From: Lentisalinibacter sediminis
GTDB lineage: Bacteria > Pseudomonadota > Gammaproteobacteria > Steroidobacterales > Woeseiaceae
DNA: 64,000 bases
Reading direction: 5' to 3'
Assembly (NCBI RefSeq): GCF_040706615.1
Contig: NZ_JAPDRF010000007.1
Span: 282,849 to 346,848, forward strand
Below the pieces are notes generated by a model that saw nothing but the letters and a program-made list of their open reading frames with translations, had not been told where the DNA came from and ran no database searches. Shown here in pieces: positions 19,313 through 26,861 of the stretch (its first letter is position 1; each line of letters starts with the position of its first letter). Position numbers and translations under genes: made by a program.

Positions 19313-20154
19313 GCTGCCTGCTCCCGTTCATCGAGCAATTCGTCACGCCACTCGTGGACATTCATCTCGATGACGGCGAATCCGGCTATCCAGACGAACG
19401 TATCCCAGGTGTAGATCCAGTGGCCGAGATAGGCCCACCAGCCCGCAAGCACGAACAGGATGGCATAGCCGAGCAGTTTCAGGGTCTTCGCACTCGTCAT
19501 GAGTACCCCGCCGGTGACCCCGCGGCCCTGTTGGCGGACGACGATCTCGATGGCGAATATGATGACCAGCCAGGTGATGGCCTCGATCACGTCCCCCCAG
19601 GCGAGGCGGCGCTCGAGCTCCAGGCCGGCCTCCGAACTCACCAGCGGGTTGTCGCCGAGATAGTAGAACGCCGAGGCGTCGGACAGCGTCGCACAGTTCT
19701 CGTCGGTCACGGCGGTGTACTCGAGGTTGTAGACGAAGGTCAGGTTGTTACCGGCGAGGTCGCAGAGGGAGGTGGCGTTCACCACCGGTCTGGTCGCGGA
19801 GTAGTCGACGGCCGTAACGCCGTAGGCGAAGACGGTGTGCGCGATCATCGCGTAACAGAGTATCCGGACGCCGTGCACGGTCTTCCCGATCCACGCTCGC
19901 CATTGCCGGTCCTCGAGTGTGTAGGTTTCGATCTCGAACATGGCCAGCAGGACCAGCCAGGCGGCGGTATCCAGGGTGGTTGCGAACTCGCCGGTCCAGT
20001 CCAGCAGCGTCGACGCTCCGGTCAGGGTATGCAGGGCCCGGTCCACGTCCTCGTAAATGTAGACGCCGAAATTGGCGAGGAGCAGCGAGTAGACGATCCA
20101 CTTGACGGTCTGCTGGATCTTGTGGAGGTCGGCCGTCGCGAGGGCGTCCCTCAC
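19309..20154 (-). CDS. polytopic membrane protein of unknown function, last gene of the amine-oxidation cluster
   Basis: A 281-residue protein with about five or six hydrophobic helices (near residues 18-35, 62-75, 92-112, 185-205, 222-245, 250-265). A hydrophilic, probably periplasmic, segment of about 70 residues in the middle carries two Cys (CDLAGNN and ENCATL). I do not recognise the family. Its start overlaps the stop of the upstream FAD oxidase gene (20151-20154), so it is translationally coupled to it. Plausible roles are a channel, transporter or electron-accepting partner; nothing in the sequence decides. Confidence 0.75.
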   Translation of the reverse strand: MRDALATADLHKIQQTVKWIVYSLLLANFGVYIYEDVDRALHTLTGASTLLDWTGEFATTLDTAAWLVLLAMFEIETYTLEDRQWRAWIGKTVHGVRILCYAMIAHTVFAYGVTAVDYSATRPVVNATSLCDLAGNNLTFVYNLEYTAVTDENCATLSDASAFYYLGDNPLVSSEAGLELERRLAWGDVIEAITWLVIIFAIEIVVRQQGRGVTGGVLMTSAKTLKLLGYAILFVLAGWWAYLGHWIYTWDTFVWIAGFAVIEMNVHEWRDELLDEREQAA

Positions 20155-21428
20155 AGCCGGTCCTTCACCTGATGGTAGAGCACCCCCAGCGCGACCAGTG
20201 GCTTGCGCAGGAGATAGGCGCCGGGCACGATCCGCGGCTTCACCGCAGCGAACAGATCAAAGCGCTCCATGACGCCGCCGACGGCGTCCGCCATGATCTG
20301 ACCGGCCAGGTGGGTCACGTTCACGCCGTGACCCGAATAACCCTGACAGTAGTAGACATTGGGCGAGACCCGGCCCAGCTGGGGCACGCGATTCAGCGGC
20401 ACCCCGATGGTTCCGCCCCAGGCATAGTCGATGCGCACCTCGGCGAGTTCCGGGTAGATCCGTGCCATCTTCGCCCGATGGCTGCGCCGGATGCGCTCCG
20501 GATCTTCGCCGGAGTAGCCGCTGCGCCCGCCGAACAACAGGCGCTTGTCCGCGCTCAGGCGGTAGTACTCGACCAGATAGCTGGGGTCGCACACGGCGAG
20601 ATCGTGCGGGTTGATCTTTGCGACCATCGGGGCAGCCAGCGGTTCGGTGGCGATGATGTAGCTTCTGACCGGGAACAGGGCGCCCCGCAGTTCCGGTTCC
20701 GCGTCGTGGTAGGCATTGCCGGCGATCAAGACGGCATCGGCCGTGACCGAGCCCTCGGCGGTGACCACCCTCGGCCTGCCGCCCTTGTCGATCCGCAGCG
20801 CGGGTGAGTTCTCGTAGATCGTCGCGCCGCGGGAAACGGCGGCACGGGCCTCGCCGATGCAGAGATTCAGCGGATGCAGATGCCCGTTTGCCATGTTCAG
20901 CAGGCCGCCGATATAGGCTTCCGTACCGATCGTCTGCGCGGTCTCGTCGCGCGAGAGAAGCCTGAATTCGTGCGGGAAGCGAGCCTTCTCCAGTCGCTCG
21001 TAGTCGGCTTCGAGATCGCGCAGGTGCCGTTCCCGGATCGCGACGTCGATATAGCCCGATTTCAGGTCGCAGCGGATGTCGTAGCGCTCGACCCGGTCGC
21101 GGATGATTTCATGCCCGGCCCAGCGCAGCTCCCCGAACAGCTCCTCGGTATCCCGGCCCCAGTGTCGGGCGATGACATCCTCGCCGGAGATGCCGCCGAT
21201 CATCTGACCGCCGTTGCGCCCGGAGGCGCCCCAGCCGACCCGGTTGGCCTCGACCACGTGCACGTCGTAGCCGCGTTCCGCCAGGTGCAGCGCCGTCGAG
21301 ATGCCGGTGAACCCGGCGCCGACGACACACACGTCCGCGCGCTGCGCACCTCGCAGCGGTGCGAAGTCGGTGGCGTCGTTGACGGTCGCCGCGTAGTAGG
21401 AGGCGGTGTGGTCCTGCAGCCCGGTCAT
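20151..21428 (-). CDS. FAD-dependent amine/amino-acid oxidase, DAO family (PuuB-like)
   Basis: A 425-residue glycine-oxidase/DAO-fold flavoprotein, most like gamma-glutamylputrescine oxidoreductase. The FAD dinucleotide motif CVVGAGFTGISTALHLAERG is near residues 34-53 and VGWGASGRNGGQMIGG, typical of PuuB/OrdL proteins, near 64-79. The C-terminal phrase YCQGYSGHGVNVTHLAG covers the second FAD contact. It should oxidise a C-N bond of an amine, giving an imine and H2O2 or reduced acceptor. The start at 21428 is preferred over the ATG at 21440 because GGAG lies at proper distance from it. Fifth gene in the cluster, 66 bp after the AraC fusion. Confidence 0.9.
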   Translation of the reverse strand: MTGLQDHTASYYAATVNDATDFAPLRGAQRADVCVVGAGFTGISTALHLAERGYDVHVVEANRVGWGASGRNGGQMIGGISGEDVIARHWGRDTEELFGELRWAGHEIIRDRVERYDIRCDLKSGYIDVAIRERHLRDLEADYERLEKARFPHEFRLLSRDETAQTIGTEAYIGGLLNMANGHLHPLNLCIGEARAAVSRGATIYENSPALRIDKGGRPRVVTAEGSVTADAVLIAGNAYHDAEPELRGALFPVRSYIIATEPLAAPMVAKINPHDLAVCDPSYLVEYYRLSADKRLLFGGRSGYSGEDPERIRRSHRAKMARIYPELAEVRIDYAWGGTIGVPLNRVPQLGRVSPNVYYCQGYSGHGVNVTHLAGQIMADAVGGVMERFDLFAAVKPRIVPGAYLLRKPLVALGVLYHQVKDRL

Positions 21429-21494
21429 GGCATTCTCCATGTGCTGACGTGGCCGTGGTCCGGGCGGGTGTTCATACGGTCGGGCGGCGGCGCG

Positions 21495-22304
21495 TCAATG
21501 GTCCGTCCGCGAGCGGCGGCGGTAGCGGGCCGGGGTCTGGCCGACGAACTTCCGGAATGCGGCGTAGAAAGCGGAGTTCGAATTGAAACCGGTCGCGAAA
21601 GCGATATTCAGGATCGCGCTCTCGTCGCCGTTCGTCTCCGCGAGCATCCGCTTCGCATGCTCGACCCGGTATCGGTTCACGTAGTCGAAGAAGCTCATCC
21701 CGAAGCCGGCATTGATCACCTGCGACAGGTGATTCACGGAGCAGTCCACGAGCTTCGCGAGTTTCGGTAACGTCAGATCGGAGCGCAGCCAGGCCTGCCG
21801 TGAAACCATGACCGTCTCGAGACGTTCCCGGTAGGCAGAGAGCTGTGCTCCGGTCAGTCCTGACTTCGTATATTTCAGTCTGCCGGGCGCAGCGGCCGCC
21901 GGCCGCCCCGCGGCAGGCGCGCGAGCCGCGGCCGGAAGCTCGTAATAGTCGTGGATCATCACGGCCGCATCGCCGTGCAGGGTTATGAACTCCGCACCCT
22001 GTGTCGGCCGGACCGTGCCGCGGCCACCGCCGCAGCCCTCGCCGCAGCCGAGCGGGCACATCCGGTACTGGAACGCGACGGTCTGCGGGCCCTCGACGAC
22101 CTCGCCGATCAGCTCGTAGCGGTGCCGATAGGCGGAGAAGAACTCCCGCAGGGCCACGACCAGTTCGTCGTGCGAGCTGCGCCGGTTCTCCGGGACGTCC
22201 CAGTACAGGCCGTCGCGGGCCAGGTGGTCGGCCACGGCGACCGGGTCGCGGTGGTTCCAGGCGTCGAAATAACTTCTCACGAACTCGGTTGCACGCATCT
22301 TCAT
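21495..22304 (-). CDS. AraC-family regulator fused to an N-terminal SnoaL-like domain
   Basis: A 269-residue protein with an unusual architecture. Residues 1-125 read as a SnoaL/NTF2-like alpha+beta cone domain (FVRSYFDAWNHRDPVAVADH, then HDELVVALREFF), a small-ligand pocket. A Pro/Ala linker spans 125-142. Residues 165-265 form the two-HTH AraC domain (LPKLAKLVDCSVNHLSQVIN and ILNIAFATGFNSNSAFYAAF with FRKFVGQTPARYR). Three Cys in C-x3-C-x3-C spacing (83, 87, 91) lie in a Gly-rich loop of the ligand domain. It sits inside the amine-oxidation cluster, 41 bp after the GcvT-like gene, and is its likely regulator. A start two codons later (22298) is also possible. Confidence 0.88.
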   Translation of the reverse strand: MKMRATEFVRSYFDAWNHRDPVAVADHLARDGLYWDVPENRRSSHDELVVALREFFSAYRHRYELIGEVVEGPQTVAFQYRMCPLGCGEGCGGGRGTVRPTQGAEFITLHGDAAVMIHDYYELPAAARAPAAGRPAAAAPGRLKYTKSGLTGAQLSAYRERLETVMVSRQAWLRSDLTLPKLAKLVDCSVNHLSQVINAGFGMSFFDYVNRYRVEHAKRMLAETNGDESAILNIAFATGFNSNSAFYAAFRKFVGQTPARYRRRSRTDH

Positions 22305-22345
22305 CCCCTGCCGCCGGAGTACAGAAGCTACCACAGCCCTGTGAG

Positions 22346-23557
22346 TCAGTAGTCCGGCGGCGGCGTGGCGCGGGCGCGAGCCGGCGTCCAGAAGGGCTTG
22401 TCGCGGCGAAGACAGCGCGCGACGCGGCTGTACTGGCGCAGTTCCTTCTCGTAGTAGATCTCCGCCCACAGGGGGCCGTCCAGGTACTCCGTCCGGATCA
22501 TCGCCAGTGCGATATTCGCCTTGACCGCCGGCGACCACATCGCGGACGTGACGTAGCCGACCTCCCGCGTGCAACGCCGGTTCGCGTAGATGTACGACCC
22601 GTCCGCCGGCCGGTTCCCTTCGACGTCGAGTTTCGTCAGCGTGTACTTCGGCCCCCGGCGCTTTTCCTCCAGCAACGCGCTGCGGCCGTTGAAATGGGGC
22701 TTGCGGAAGTCGACCAGCCAGCCGAGATTGAGCTCGAAGGGAGTCTGGTCGTGCTCGAAGTGCACCGTGCGCAGTGCCTCGTTGAACTCCATGGCCGGCA
22801 TGATGAAGCCCGCCTCGAGACGGGCCATGTTCGTTGCCGCCTCGCCGTAGGGCTGTATCCCGTAGTCGGCGCCGGCGGCATACAGGTCGTCCCACAGTTG
22901 CAGCCCGAGATGCCGCGGTATCCAGAGCTCGTAGCCGAGATCGCCGGTGAAGCCCGTGCGCGAGACCATCAGCGAGTCGCCGCGATAGGGGAAATGCCGG
23001 ATGTCGAAGGGCTTCGCCTGCTCGATGCCCTCGAGCCCCATCCGCTTCAGCACGGTGCAGGAGGTGGGGCCCTGCAGCGACAGCGCCGCGAGGTCGTCGG
23101 TGATGTCCGTGACCGTGACGTCGTCGTAGCCGAAAGCGCTTCGGGCCAGCCAGGCTGTGCACGGGCTGCCGCAGGTCAGCATGAAGCGGTCGTCGGCCAG
23201 TCGGAATATCGTGCCGTCGTCGATCATGCGGCCCTCGTCCGTGCACCACACGGAATAGGCGACGCGATCGAGCCGGATCCGGCCGATATCCCGGGTGACC
23301 ATCCGGTTCAGCATGGCGGCCGCGTCGGCGCCGCGGATCTCGTATTTCTGCATCGGGCAGATGTCGTAGGTACCGCACAGATTGCGCACGCAGAAATATT
23401 CGTACTCGGTGTCGTAGTAGTACTCGGCGAATTTGTATCCGTTCCATGCCGACCAGGCCTCACGGATATTCAGCGCCTCCTGCCGCGGGTAGAACGGGGA
23501 GAGCTTCAGGCGCTCGCCGGCGTATCGATCGTCAATCGGGCTACTCTCGGTACTCAT
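22346..23557 (-). CDS. GcvT-like folate-dependent aminomethyltransferase
   Basis: A 403-residue protein of the GcvT/DmdA/dimethylglycine-dehydrogenase C-terminal family, which moves a C1 group from an N- or S-methyl substrate to tetrahydrofolate. Recognisable blocks are LCGTYDICPMQKYEIRGADA near residue 58, the folate-site region WCTDEGRMIDDGTIFRL near 105, and GFTGDLGYELWIP near 205. A full C-terminal barrel (VGYVTSAMWSPAVKANIALA) is present. The ATG at 23557 lies 2 bp after the upstream FAD oxidoreductase stop. No other glycine-cleavage gene is nearby, so it is a stand-alone demethylase or transferase working with the flanking oxidases. Substrate unknown. Confidence 0.88.
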   Translation of the reverse strand: MSTESSPIDDRYAGERLKLSPFYPRQEALNIREAWSAWNGYKFAEYYYDTEYEYFCVRNLCGTYDICPMQKYEIRGADAAAMLNRMVTRDIGRIRLDRVAYSVWCTDEGRMIDDGTIFRLADDRFMLTCGSPCTAWLARSAFGYDDVTVTDITDDLAALSLQGPTSCTVLKRMGLEGIEQAKPFDIRHFPYRGDSLMVSRTGFTGDLGYELWIPRHLGLQLWDDLYAAGADYGIQPYGEAATNMARLEAGFIMPAMEFNEALRTVHFEHDQTPFELNLGWLVDFRKPHFNGRSALLEEKRRGPKYTLTKLDVEGNRPADGSYIYANRRCTREVGYVTSAMWSPAVKANIALAMIRTEYLDGPLWAEIYYEKELRQYSRVARCLRRDKPFWTPARARATPPPDY

Positions 23558-23559
23558 GG

Positions 23560-25179
23560 TCACTCGTCGCTGAAGTCGTCTTGCGGCACCGTGTTCGGGC
23601 GCCGGAGATCGCGCAGGATCTCGCGGGCGGAGTTCGCTCCGCAGGCGGCCGATACGCCGCCGCCCGGATGGGTGGAGGAGCCGCTCATATAGAGGTTCTT
23701 CACCGGCATGCGGTACTGCCCGTAGCCCGGAAAGGGGCGATTGAAGAACAGCTGGTCGATGGTGAGTTCGCCCTGGAAGATATTGCCCTCCGTGAGGCCG
23801 ATCTCTTCCTCGATCTCGTGCGGCGTGCGTACCTCCATGTGCACGATCAGATCCCTGAACCCGGGACTGTAACGCTCGATCTTGTCGATGACCGTCTGCC
23901 CGAACGCGTCGCGCCGTTCCGGTGTCCACGGACCGTCCGCCAGCGTCGGCGGGCAGTACTGGATGAAGTTCGACATCCAGTGCTGTCCGGGCGGCGCCAC
24001 CGTCGGATCCCAGGCGGAGGGTATGACGGACTCGATGAACGGATCGTCGGACCAGCGGCCCCGTTTCCAGCAGTCGTAGGCTCGCTCCATGGTCTCGAGC
24101 GTGCCGGTGAAGGCCTGTCCGCCGCGGTTCAGATACGGGTTGTCGGGGACACCGGTGAATTTCGGCATGGCGGACAGGGCGATATTGACCTTGCCGGAGG
24201 AGCCGCGGATCTTGAAGTTCTTCGCCTTCTCGTAAATACCGTCCGGCAGGTCCGAACGGTCCATGATCTGCGTGAAGGTGCGCTTCGCGTCCAGGTTGGA
24301 GACCACAATGCGGGCCCGTATCTCGTCGCCGTTCTCAAGCGCGACGCCCACCGCCTTGCCGTTCTCCACGACGACCTGCTGCACGCCCGCCTCGGTGCGG
24401 ATCTCGCCGCCGTGCTCGCGCAGCGCCGAGGCGATGGCGTGGGAGATGGCGCCCATGCCGCCGCGGGCGAGTCCCCAGGCGCCGATGTTGCCGTCCACGT
24501 CGCCCATCACGTGATGCAGCAGGATATAGGCGGAGCCGGGCGAATAAACGCCGAGCGCGGTGCCGATGATGCCCGGGCTCGCCATCGCGCCCTTGATCAG
24601 TTCGTTCTCGAAATAGTCCTCGAGAAAATCGGCGGCACTCATGGTGAAGAAACGTACGTATTCGTAGAGTTCCTTCTCACCGAGCGACCAGAACTGCTTC
24701 GCGAGGTAGAGGATCTCCATGATGTCCCGCGGCCGGAAAGAGGTCGGGTCCGGCGGCGTGCGCATCAGCGTCTTGCGGATCAGCTGCGAGTAGCGCATCA
24801 GGTCCGTCTGGAAGCGGTGCATCGCGTCCGCGTCGTGGGGTGAGTGGCGTTTCAGCTCCAGGTGTGCGGCTTCCTCGTCGTGATAGGAGAACAGCCGCTC
24901 GTCGCCGTCGCCGAAGTTGACGGTGCCGAGGTAGGGTACGAGCAGCAGGCCGTGGCGTCCGAGGTCGAGATCGCGGTGGATCGCCTGCCGCATCATGCTG
25001 CAGACGTAGGAGCAGTTGGAGTAGGTCCAGCCCTCGTGCAGTTCCCGCGAGACGGCAGCGCCGCCGATGTAGTCGTTCTTCTCCAGCACCACCACGTCGA
25101 GGCCTGCCTTGGCCAGGTAGGCGGCGTTCGCCAGCCCGTTGTGGCCGGCGCCGATGACCACTGCGTCGTAGCGCTTCAT
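23560..25179 (-). CDS. phytoene-dehydrogenase-like FAD oxidoreductase (first paralogue)
   Basis: A 539-residue flavoprotein of the CrtI/PYROXD2-like group. The N-terminal FAD motif DAVVIGAGHNGLANAAYLAK occupies residues 5-24 with VLEKNDYIGGAAVS following. The C-terminal signature YMSGSSTHPGGGVSAACG contacts FAD. There are no carotenoid genes here, and the neighbouring aminomethyltransferase and amine oxidase argue against carotenoid desaturation; oxidation of a C-N or C-C bond in a small molecule is more likely. The start overlaps the stop of the second paralogue by four bases (25176-25179). Confidence 0.9.
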   Translation of the reverse strand: MKRYDAVVIGAGHNGLANAAYLAKAGLDVVVLEKNDYIGGAAVSRELHEGWTYSNCSYVCSMMRQAIHRDLDLGRHGLLLVPYLGTVNFGDGDERLFSYHDEEAAHLELKRHSPHDADAMHRFQTDLMRYSQLIRKTLMRTPPDPTSFRPRDIMEILYLAKQFWSLGEKELYEYVRFFTMSAADFLEDYFENELIKGAMASPGIIGTALGVYSPGSAYILLHHVMGDVDGNIGAWGLARGGMGAISHAIASALREHGGEIRTEAGVQQVVVENGKAVGVALENGDEIRARIVVSNLDAKRTFTQIMDRSDLPDGIYEKAKNFKIRGSSGKVNIALSAMPKFTGVPDNPYLNRGGQAFTGTLETMERAYDCWKRGRWSDDPFIESVIPSAWDPTVAPPGQHWMSNFIQYCPPTLADGPWTPERRDAFGQTVIDKIERYSPGFRDLIVHMEVRTPHEIEEEIGLTEGNIFQGELTIDQLFFNRPFPGYGQYRMPVKNLYMSGSSTHPGGGVSAACGANSAREILRDLRRPNTVPQDDFSDE

Positions 25180-26720
25180 CCCAGTATCTCCCGGGCGGCA
25201 TTGCGGCCCGGCGCGCCGGTCAGGTCACCGCCGGGATGGGAACCCGCGCCGCAGAGAAAGAGGCCCGGCACCGGGGTCGCGTACTGGGCGGCGCCGTAGG
25301 TCGGGCGCATCATCAGCAGCTGGTCCATGGCGAACTCGGTATGGTGCCAGTGGCCGCCGGTGACGCTGAAACGCGCCTCGATGTCCGCCGGCGTCAGGAA
25401 TTCCGCGTGCAGGATGTGGGCGCGGATATCCGGCGCGTAACGCGCGATGGTGTCGATCGAGCGTTCCCGCATGCGGTCTCGCGCCTCGTCGCTCCAGCCG
25501 CCGCGCAGTCGGTGAGGCACGTACATGACATGGGCGGAGAGCACGTGCCGGTCGTCGGGTGCGGCGGAGGGATCGTGCAGGCTCGGTATCACGATCTCCA
25601 TCACGGGATGGGAGGGACAGTCGCCGTATTTCGCGTCGTCGAAAGCGAACTCGATGGCGTCCATGGTGGGCGCGATGATCATCCGTCCGTGCGGCCGGTC
25701 CAGCCCGCGGAATTCCGGCAGCCCGTGCAGCGCAAGGTGCAGCTTGCCGACGTAGCCCTCGCAGCGGAGTCGCCGAATCCGATTCGTGAAGTCGATCTCC
25801 AGGTTGTCGACGCCAACCAGGTCCAGGAACGTGCGCTGCGGGTCGGCGGCCGAGACGATGCGCGTGGCCCCGATCTCGGTCCCGTCCGCCAGCCTGACGC
25901 CGTTCGCGGTCAGGCCGTCTTCGCTGGCGTCGATCCGTATCCGCTTGACGCGGGCGCCGTAGCGGATCTCCGTGCCGGCCTGCTTCGCTGCCGCCTCCAG
26001 CGCGGTGACCAGGCCGGGTATCCCGTTCGCCGGCACCGCATGCTCGCCGTCCGAGCCGCCGGCCATCCGATAGAGCATGCCGAGTACCGCCCCATTCGGG
26101 GAGCGGGGCGCCATCTTGCCGCCGATGAGCCCGTCCCAGCTGAGGGCGGCTTTCAGGAGGTCGCTGGCGAAGAGCTCGTCCATCAGGTCCCGTGTCGGCA
26201 GGGAGGCGATGCGCAGAAACTCCTGCATGTCCTGCCTGCCCATGCGGCGGAGGTTCAGGCCGAGGTGGGCGAAGGTCATCGCGTTGGCCAGACCGGTCGC
26301 GCCGATCCGGGGCATGGTCTTGTGCCAGAACGGAGAGAGCGCCTTCGCATAACGCTGCAGCCGGCGGAGATACACCCGGTAGGCTTCCTCGTCGGCCGTG
26401 CCGGCGCCCGCTATCCGGCCGCCGCCGATCGTGACGTGTCTCCCGTCCTCGCCGAGCGCCACCGTCCGCAGCGGCGAGGCGCCGGGTTCGAAGCCGTGCC
26501 CGAGCAGTCCCAGTTCGCGGATGACCCGCTCTGAGAAATGACTCAGCGAGTGGGCTGGCGAGACGTGGAAGCCCGGATGGAACTCGTAGCTGGACGCAAG
26601 GCCGCCGGGCGCGGGCCCCGCCTCGAGCACGAGCACGCGCTGGCCGCCGCGCGCCAGGTAGGCAGCGCAGACGAGTCCGTTGTGGCCGGCGCCGATGACG
26701 ATGGAGTCGTACTGGCTCAA
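25176..26720 (-). CDS. phytoene-dehydrogenase-like FAD oxidoreductase (second paralogue, first gene of the cluster)
   Basis: A 514-residue paralogue of the adjacent protein, with SIVIGAGHNGLVCAAYLARG at residues 6-25, VLEAGPAPGGLASS near 31-44 and the C-terminal FLCGAGSHPGGDLTGAPG. The best start is TTG at 26718-26720, since the family N-terminus (SQYDSIVIGAG) begins there and the only ATG just upstream is out of frame. The two paralogues are translationally coupled and may form a heteromeric enzyme. The 141 bp upstream hold several palindromes. Exact chemistry unknown. Confidence 0.88.
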   Translation of the reverse strand: MSQYDSIVIGAGHNGLVCAAYLARGGQRVLVLEAGPAPGGLASSYEFHPGFHVSPAHSLSHFSERVIRELGLLGHGFEPGASPLRTVALGEDGRHVTIGGGRIAGAGTADEEAYRVYLRRLQRYAKALSPFWHKTMPRIGATGLANAMTFAHLGLNLRRMGRQDMQEFLRIASLPTRDLMDELFASDLLKAALSWDGLIGGKMAPRSPNGAVLGMLYRMAGGSDGEHAVPANGIPGLVTALEAAAKQAGTEIRYGARVKRIRIDASEDGLTANGVRLADGTEIGATRIVSAADPQRTFLDLVGVDNLEIDFTNRIRRLRCEGYVGKLHLALHGLPEFRGLDRPHGRMIIAPTMDAIEFAFDDAKYGDCPSHPVMEIVIPSLHDPSAAPDDRHVLSAHVMYVPHRLRGGWSDEARDRMRERSIDTIARYAPDIRAHILHAEFLTPADIEARFSVTGGHWHHTEFAMDQLLMMRPTYGAAQYATPVPGLFLCGAGSHPGGDLTGAPGRNAAREILG

Positions 26721-26734
26721 GGCATTGATCCCGG

Positions 26735-26820
26735 GTCGATCAGCCGATCGACGGAATACGCTAGATGCCGGGCCGCGGCGCGGCTTCCGGGCCTATACGC
26801 CCGGAACCGATTCCGGTTCC
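26735..26820. promoter_or_regulatory. palindrome-rich leader of the amine-oxidation cluster
   Basis: Three inverted repeats lie in the gap before the first FAD gene: GTCGATC-AGCC-GATCGAC (26735-26752), TTCCGGGC-CTATAC-GCCCGGAA (26785-26806) and GGAACC-GATTCC-GGTTCC (26803-26820). None has a T-run on the transcribed strand, so operators are as likely as a terminator for the upstream sugar dehydrogenase gene. Confidence 0.4.
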
Positions 26821-26861
26821 GGCACCGAGGTCGTTCCGCGCCGCCCGGGACGCGACCGACA

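Noticed and set aside
22346..23929. Longer N-terminal extension of the GcvT-like protein to 23929
   Set aside because: The extra 124 codons lie inside the preceding FAD gene in another frame; the ATG at 23557 gives a family-like N-terminus.
20172..24843. Plus-strand frames opposite the amine cluster (211-563 codons)
   Set aside because: Shadows of well-supported minus-strand flavoprotein and GcvT genes.
26721..26861. Riboswitch (glycine or other) in front of the amine cluster
   Set aside because: Only simple palindromes are visible; no conserved riboswitch core could be recognised by eye.
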